Assembly: GCA_943372995.1 (NCBI GenBank)
Contig: CALSAQ010000005.1
Location: 1-64,000, forward strand
Reading direction: 5' to 3'
Source of the DNA: CAJBVG01 sp943372995
GTDB taxonomy: Bacteria; Bacteroidota; Bacteroidia; Sphingobacteriales; Sphingobacteriaceae
Length of the DNA: 64,000 bases
Shown: positions 59,682 through 64,000 of the stretch, piece after piece
How the letters are laid out: the number at the start of each line of letters is the position of its first letter
How positions within the stretch are numbered: position 1 is the stretch's first letter
Program-made: the position numbers and the translations under genes
The notes under the pieces: generated by a model
The model's database searches: none
Told to the model about the DNA's origin: nothing
Seen by the model: only the letters and a program-made list of their open reading frames with translations

Positions 59682-59723
59682 ATAGATAGAAAATGATTTT
59701 CTAACGAATATAGGGAAATAATC

Positions 59724-59966
59724 TTATTTCTGATTATCTCTCCACTCGTATACCCATGCCGATTGAATCATCTCTAAATACGATTCGTTGCACTCTTCTT
59801 TCTTTCCTACAAAATTAGGTAGAGTTAATACCCACTCGAGCAAGTCGGTAAATCGTATACGGTATATTTGAGCTTCACCAAACTCATCGCCAAATTTTTC
59901 ATATAATGCAATGGCAATGTCTTCTGTATCTTTCCACCCGTAGGTTAGTGCAAATTTATCGTTCAT
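59724..59966 (-). CDS. iscX: Fe-S assembly protein IscX
   Basis: 80 residues from MNDKFALTYGWKDTEDIA; the longest frame adds 18 residues encoded by a heptamer array (59973-60007) and is rejected. The pattern GWKDTEDIAIALYEKFGDEFGEAQIYRIRFTDLLEWVLTLPNF ... NESYLEMIQSAWVYEWRD matches IscX/YfhJ throughout. It modulates the IscS desulfurase and cluster assembly. The 2Fe-2S ferredoxin gene lies 84 bases upstream. Confidence 0.92.
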   Translation of the reverse strand: MNDKFALTYGWKDTEDIAIALYEKFGDEFGEAQIYRIRFTDLLEWVLTLPNFVGKKEECNESYLEMIQSAWVYEWRDNQK

Positions 59967-59972
59967 CTTATT

Positions 59973-60047
59973 GAGTTGTGAGTTGTGAATTTTGAGTTGT
60001 GAATTATATTTATCCAGCATACTAGCATATTAGCACATCAGCATATT
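59973..60047. repeat. Heptamer plus octamer arrays between iscX and ferredoxin
   Basis: gagttgt, gagttgt, gaatttt, gagttgt, gaattat (59973-60007) are followed by agcatact, agcatatt, agcacatc, agcatatt (60016-60047). The latter is the inverted form of the family at 23066-23097. Together they fill the gap. Confidence 0.9.
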
Positions 60048-60049
60048 AA

Positions 60050-60382
60050 CTAATGTCCCATAAATCCACTCTGATCTGGAATCAATACTTCTAAATTTCC
60101 ATTTTCGATTACGCATTGACATCCTAATCGCGAGTTAATTCTTGGGTTAACCGCTCTGTCGATAAAATCCTCTTCTTTATCAGAAATTTCTTGAATATTA
60201 TCCATCCCATTCATCACATATATATGGCAGGTACTGCATCCACAAACCCCACCACAATTATGCTGTAAATCTATTCCATTTTCTAGGCATACATCCAGAA
60301 CCGATTCTCCTACCGCAATCGGTAATTCTATCGATTCGTGGTCTTTTTCCTCAAAATTTATTTTCAGTTTAAATACTTCCAT
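60050..60382 (-). CDS. fdx: 2Fe-2S ferredoxin, Isc type
   Basis: 110 residues, a plant/adrenodoxin-like fold. The cluster ligands are in CGGVCGCSTCHIYV (about 42-55, C-x5-C-x2-C pattern), with the fourth Cys in SRLGCQC. It supplies electrons to cluster assembly. It lies upstream of iscX; hscB is far away at 29.9 kb. The start ATG follows an AT-rich leader. Confidence 0.93.
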   Translation of the reverse strand: MEVFKLKINFEEKDHESIELPIAVGESVLDVCLENGIDLQHNCGGVCGCSTCHIYVMNGMDNIQEISDKEEDFIDRAVNPRINSRLGCQCVIENGNLEVLIPDQSGFMGH

Positions 60383-60484
60383 AATTAAATAAGAATCACC
60401 CTTAACGTTTAATTCGCTGCAAAACTAACATTTTTTACGTTTCTTAGAAACTTTCTAAATAAGTATAATTAAAATGAAATTGTT

Positions 60485-61255
60485 TTAGGAATTTCTACTT
60501 TTTTTAATCCCTTCAGAAAGTGCTTTATAGAGCATTTGCCAATCAGGTTGATCTTTTAAAGCCTCTATATGTTTTTGGATAGTAATATGGTCGTTTCTCT
60601 TCGCAGGCCCTGTTTGAGCGTCTTTAGGACTCATTTGTTTAATTTTTTCGGCGGTTTCAGCAATTAATGGTTTTAGTAAATCGAATTCGAGTCCATTTGA
60701 TTTTAATAATTCTTCTGCGATGGAATACATATAATTACTAAAGTTACAGGCAAATACTGCTGAAATGTGCAAAGACATGCGTTGTGCTGATGTAATTTGC
60801 TGATAACTAACTCCTAGCGTATTACACAATTCTATTAATTGATGTTTTATAGCCTCGTCGCTCGCCTCAATAAAAAAAGGAACTTCTTTGATTACAATTG
60901 ATTTGGTTTTAGAAAAAGTTTGTAGAGGATATAATACACCGTACGAATGATGTGCAGATTTTAAAATATCTATTGATGTTGATCCTGAGGTATGCAGAAC
61001 AGGGATTGCAAGAGAATCTACTTGCAAGGCCAAATCCTTTAATGCATCGTCGTTAACCGCCAATAGTAATAAATCGATATCCTGATTTAAATCGGCTAAT
61101 TGAGTTACTGCTCGTGCGTTACAAGTAGAAGCTAATACAGCAGCATGTTCTGGTGTTTTAGAGAAAATATCAACTACTTGCAGTCCGCTTTTCTGCATCG
61201 CTTTTGCTAAATGAGTAGCGACATTACCTGAACCGATAATTGATATTTTCATCAC
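60485..61255 (-). CDS. DUF2520 Rossmann-fold protein
   Basis: 256 residues. KISIIGSGNVATHLAKAMQKSGL is an NAD(P)-binding Rossmann loop. SGSTSIDILKS, the STKxGV-like YPLQTFSK and a helical C-terminal half with MSPKDAQTGPAKRND match DUF2520, related to pyrroline-5-carboxylate or ketopantoate reductase-like proteins. The exact reaction is unknown. It starts 3 bases after the CcmF-like gene's stop, so it is in that operon. Confidence 0.85.
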   Translation of the reverse strand: MMKISIIGSGNVATHLAKAMQKSGLQVVDIFSKTPEHAAVLASTCNARAVTQLADLNQDIDLLLLAVNDDALKDLALQVDSLAIPVLHTSGSTSIDILKSAHHSYGVLYPLQTFSKTKSIVIKEVPFFIEASDEAIKHQLIELCNTLGVSYQQITSAQRMSLHISAVFACNFSNYMYSIAEELLKSNGLEFDLLKPLIAETAEKIKQMSPKDAQTGPAKRNDHITIQKHIEALKDQPDWQMLYKALSEGIKKSRNS

Positions 61256-61258
61256 AAA

Positions 61259-63688
61259 TTACTTTGCTAGTTTCGTATCTTGAACTCGACGAATAATAGC
61301 GAGCAAGAATCCTATTACCATTACAATTGTACCACCCCAAAGTAAATTAATGTAAGGGAAAACAATGGCTTTCATAATTACATAATCTCTAAGTGCAGCT
61401 TTCTTCTTGTAATATATAATTTCGATTTTTCCTGCTTGAGGATCAATTTTCGAAAATTTGAATTTTAATCCTAAATCATCAATAGTTTTAGGTAAATCGA
61501 AAGGGATATTATTTTTAATGATGTATACAGGTTCTGCTGAAAACAACTGATCGCCCTTACTAACATTGATAACTGCAGCCACAGCAATATCGTTTGCTTC
61601 TAACTTTAAATCTTTTACAGGTACATTATTTTTTAATGATTTAAGTTGAACAAGAAAGCCATCAACTGTTATAGTGTCCCCTATACTAAATGATAAGGTT
61701 TTAGGTTCATCATAATTCTCATCATCAGAATGACCTTCATGGTCTTCGTGTTCTTCTTCTTTTAATGGAACAGAACTTACGTGAGTATACACATCATGAG
61801 TAATGTAATGACGAGTATCAGGTGATGCAATTAATCCCATTTTAGGGTTTACCTGAGCATTAGGATATAAAGTAAATTCTCCAACTACTTTTCCCTCTTT
61901 ATCTAATTCTTTATAATTTACTTCATAGAAAGTATTAGGAGCAATAGTGGTATCACCTAAATAAGTAACTAAATAATTGCTCATTCTTGTAGGTTCATTT
62001 TTCCATAACAATATATTTTCTCTGGTATTCTTTTCATTAAATTCTTTACCATAAGAAAACCCTGTGTTATTAATAGAAATGACTTCGCTTTTAGATGCAG
62101 CTATCAATGCGCCCAATAAAATAAATCCGAAACCAATATGAGCTACTGCTGAACCTGCTAATTTTATTTTTCCTTTAAACGCATCGGTTAATATGCGAAG
62201 GTTTGCGAGGATAGTAAATATCGAAGCAAATATTAATAACATGAAAGGCGGTTTAGTATAAAACTCTCCGTAATACGATATCAATGCAGTAGCAACAAAT
62301 GACAATGCAAAAGCAAACATGATGTTTCTGATGAATTTTGTTCCATCCGTTTTTTTGTATTTCAGATATTGTGCAAATCCAGAAATTAATAAGATTAGTA
62401 CAGCAATAGGAATTTGCCATTTGTTGTAATGATCAATAACATCAGTTGGTGGTGCGATATTAGTACCAAACAGCTTATTAATAACGGGTATAGATGTTGT
62501 AACTATTACCTGGAAACAAGAAACTCCCAACATAATAGCCCCAATAAACAACCAAAACTCTCTAGAGTAAGTGGCTTCATCTTTTTTAGTAATTGGAAAG
62601 TTTTTCCAGTTTCTTACCATCAACCAAACACCAAGAACAAGGAACACTAAGATGTAAATAACTAGTTGCCCCGACATTCCTAAATCGGTGAATGCGTGTA
62701 CCGAAGCATTTCCTAAAATTCCACTACGAGTTAAGAAAGAAGCATACAATACTAAAATGTAACTGATGAATACTAGAAACAACGAAGTGAAATACGAATG
62801 ACCTGAATGTTTATATGCAATCATTACGTGCACTGCTGCGATAAGTGTTAGCCAAGGAATTAGTGAAGCATTTTCAACTGGATCCCATGCCCAAAAACCA
62901 CCAAAGTTTAATGCCTCATAAGCCCAAAAAGAGCCCATGATAATTCCAGTACCTAAAACCATCACCGCAAATAACGACCATGGTAAAGCTGGCTTCATCC
63001 ATCCGTCGTATTGCTTTCTCCAAACTCCTGCAATAGCAAAAGCAAAAGGAACCACCATTGAAGCGAATCCTAAGAATAATGTTGGCGGATGTATAACCAT
63101 CCAATAATTTTGCAATAAAGGATTTAATCCGTTACCATCTTGTATGAGTGATAAATAATCGGCACGTTGGAATATTGGTGCCTGCATCGCTTCACGTAAT
63201 AGAATAAAAGGTGTACTTCCGATTCCTTGTCCGAATACTTGTACCCCAAGCAACATCGACGTAATAAACACTTGCGAGAGCAATACAATACTCATTACCG
63301 AAGATTCCCAATGTCCTGATTTTTTCAGAAGCACCCAAGCCAATACCATTTGCCAAAAGGCCCATAATAAAAAGCTGCCTTCTTGACCTTCCCAAAAACA
63401 CGAAATCACATATTCTACAGGTAATGATTTTGATGAGTGTGCCCAAGCATAATGATACTCGAACAAATGATTCCCTATGATATAAGCTAAGCTTACAATT
63501 ATTCCAATAATTGCAAAGCTGTGTATATAAAATGAAACTCTTGCTAGCTTCTTCCAAGAGTCGTCTTTCTTATGCTCTGCAAAAAAATAGGCTAGAGTAG
63601 AAAACACTGCTGTTAAGAAAGAAACGATGATAAAAAATTGGCCCAGCTTTCCGGGCCATAAATTTTCTCCAATATATTGTATATCCAT
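61259..63688 (-). CDS. Cytochrome c biogenesis protein CcsA/CcmF-like
   Basis: 809 residues, a multi-pass membrane protein with about 14 helices. The tryptophan-rich heme-handling WWD segment FGGFWAWDPVENASLIPW (about residue 257) lies between conserved His-containing helices (HPPTLFLGFASM). A periplasmic domain of about 170 residues lies near the C-terminus (NYKELDKEGKVVGEFTLYPNAQ). It attaches heme to apocytochrome c in the System I CcmF manner. It is downstream of ccmE. Confidence 0.9.
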   Translation of the reverse strand: MDIQYIGENLWPGKLGQFFIIVSFLTAVFSTLAYFFAEHKKDDSWKKLARVSFYIHSFAIIGIIVSLAYIIGNHLFEYHYAWAHSSKSLPVEYVISCFWEGQEGSFLLWAFWQMVLAWVLLKKSGHWESSVMSIVLLSQVFITSMLLGVQVFGQGIGSTPFILLREAMQAPIFQRADYLSLIQDGNGLNPLLQNYWMVIHPPTLFLGFASMVVPFAFAIAGVWRKQYDGWMKPALPWSLFAVMVLGTGIIMGSFWAYEALNFGGFWAWDPVENASLIPWLTLIAAVHVMIAYKHSGHSYFTSLFLVFISYILVLYASFLTRSGILGNASVHAFTDLGMSGQLVIYILVFLVLGVWLMVRNWKNFPITKKDEATYSREFWLFIGAIMLGVSCFQVIVTTSIPVINKLFGTNIAPPTDVIDHYNKWQIPIAVLILLISGFAQYLKYKKTDGTKFIRNIMFAFALSFVATALISYYGEFYTKPPFMLLIFASIFTILANLRILTDAFKGKIKLAGSAVAHIGFGFILLGALIAASKSEVISINNTGFSYGKEFNEKNTRENILLWKNEPTRMSNYLVTYLGDTTIAPNTFYEVNYKELDKEGKVVGEFTLYPNAQVNPKMGLIASPDTRHYITHDVYTHVSSVPLKEEEHEDHEGHSDDENYDEPKTLSFSIGDTITVDGFLVQLKSLKNNVPVKDLKLEANDIAVAAVINVSKGDQLFSAEPVYIIKNNIPFDLPKTIDDLGLKFKFSKIDPQAGKIEIIYYKKKAALRDYVIMKAIVFPYINLLWGGTIVMVIGFLLAIIRRVQDTKLAK

Positions 63689-63724
63689 GAATCTGATTGT
63701 TATCGAATAATCGATGTGAAAGAA

Positions 63725-64000
63725 TTAAGAAGCTTTGAACTCTTTAGTTTCAATTTTATCGTTAGTGTATTTAGACGGACACTTCATTAAAATTTTATCG
63801 GCATGAAATTCTTGCCCTTGCATTTTTCCTGTAATTACAATTTGTTCCGAACGTTCGAAGTCTTGAGGTTTAGTTCCGTTGAAAATAATTTTACACTCTT
63901 CTCCTTTGTTATCGACTAAATAAAACGAAAAGTAATTGGCATCTTTTACTGGATCGTAAATTAATTCTTTGTCTTTTACCAATTTGCCCACCACATGAAT
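63725..64000 (-). CDS. ccmE: Heme chaperone CcmE, 5' end outside window
   Basis: At least 91 residues are visible; the frame stays open to the right edge, so the Met/GTG at 63994 is probably internal (normal CcmE is about 130-160 residues). The OB-fold strands (VVGKLVKDKELIYDP, SEQIVITGKMQGQEFHADKIL) are clear. The heme-binding region reads MKCPSKYTN: Cys where most CcmE have His, followed by Tyr at +4 (CxxxY variant). It hands heme to the CcmF-like protein encoded next. Confidence 0.85.
   Translation of the reverse strand: MHVVGKLVKDKELIYDPVKDANYFSFYLVDNKGEECKIIFNGTKPQDFERSEQIVITGKMQGQEFHADKILMKCPSKYTNDKIETKEFKAS

Noticed and set aside
17138..60047. Short-repeat arrays as CRISPR
   Set aside because: Units are 7-8 bp without unique spacers, and no cas gene is present.

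Overview
The window is chromosomal DNA from a low-GC member of the Bacteroidota, most likely a Flavobacteriales-type marine or aquatic bacterium. The evidence is C-terminal type IX secretion (T9SS) sorting domains on the two leftmost proteins, Bacteroidota-type families (BatA-like, DUF4199, GH3-like, TPR/OmpA lipoprotein, Reg_prop propeller), weak Shine-Dalgarno sequences and several TAnnTTTG promoter boxes. Taxonomy below phylum is inference.

Layout. (1) 0-5.7 kb: two large secreted T9SS cargo proteins (the first cut by the window edge) and a secreted HEXXH metallopeptidase. (2) 5.77-15.36 kb: an accessory island ending at a tRNA-Leu(TAG) gene. Copies of the tRNA 3' end plus its terminator hairpin lie at both edges and inside it. 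It carries a three-gene module (D12 adenine methyltransferase, MutL/MORC-like GHKL ATPase, AAA/ABC-type ATPase) resembling an anti-phage or modification system without an obvious nuclease, plus several unrecognised genes. (3) 15.4-17.1 kb: a metal-chelate binding protein and a membrane-anchored protein. (4) 17.2-25.4 kb: a copper/heavy-metal resistance cluster: CopA-CopB-like fusion oxidase, DUF3347 protein, HMA chaperone, P1B ATPase, HMA-AraC fusion regulator, two-component system and a Cys-rich secreted peptide. (5) 25.5-29.5 kb: propeller protein, two SRPBCC proteins, DoxX, a barrel-like protein and a Crp/Fnr regulator. (6) 29.8-43.4 kb: tRNA-Leu(CAA), hscB, rseP, dxr, GH3-like enzyme, a glycan/envelope group (two glycosyltransferases, an epimerase), a dihydroorotase-like protein lacking its metal ligands and a BatA-like protein. 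(7) 43.4-53.2 kb: hisA, WD40 protein, NlpC/P60 hydrolase, ferredoxin, acyl-CoA reductase, TPR/OmpA lipoprotein, ftsE, TlpA-like thioredoxin, grpE-dnaJ. (8) 53.2-64 kb: a four-helix-bundle (S23/IVP) gene between inverted heptamer arrays, an ABC exporter, a metallo-beta-lactamase-like protein, maf, a UbiA prenyltransferase, a KdsC-like phosphatase, iscX, a 2Fe-2S ferredoxin, a DUF2520 protein, a CcsA/CcmF-like protein and a partial ccmE.

The most unusual signal is not a gene. At least fifteen intergenic arrays of imperfect 7- or 8-bp repeats are scattered over 17-60 kb. They fall into a handful of sequence families that recur at distant loci, often in opposite orientations, sometimes fill a whole intergenic gap and sometimes run into gene ends. 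One family forms inverted arrays on both sides of the four-helix-bundle gene at 53.2-53.75 kb, which suggests a mobile or repeat-spreading unit. The second most interesting signal is the layered tRNA-Leu island and its methyltransferase/GHKL/AAA module.
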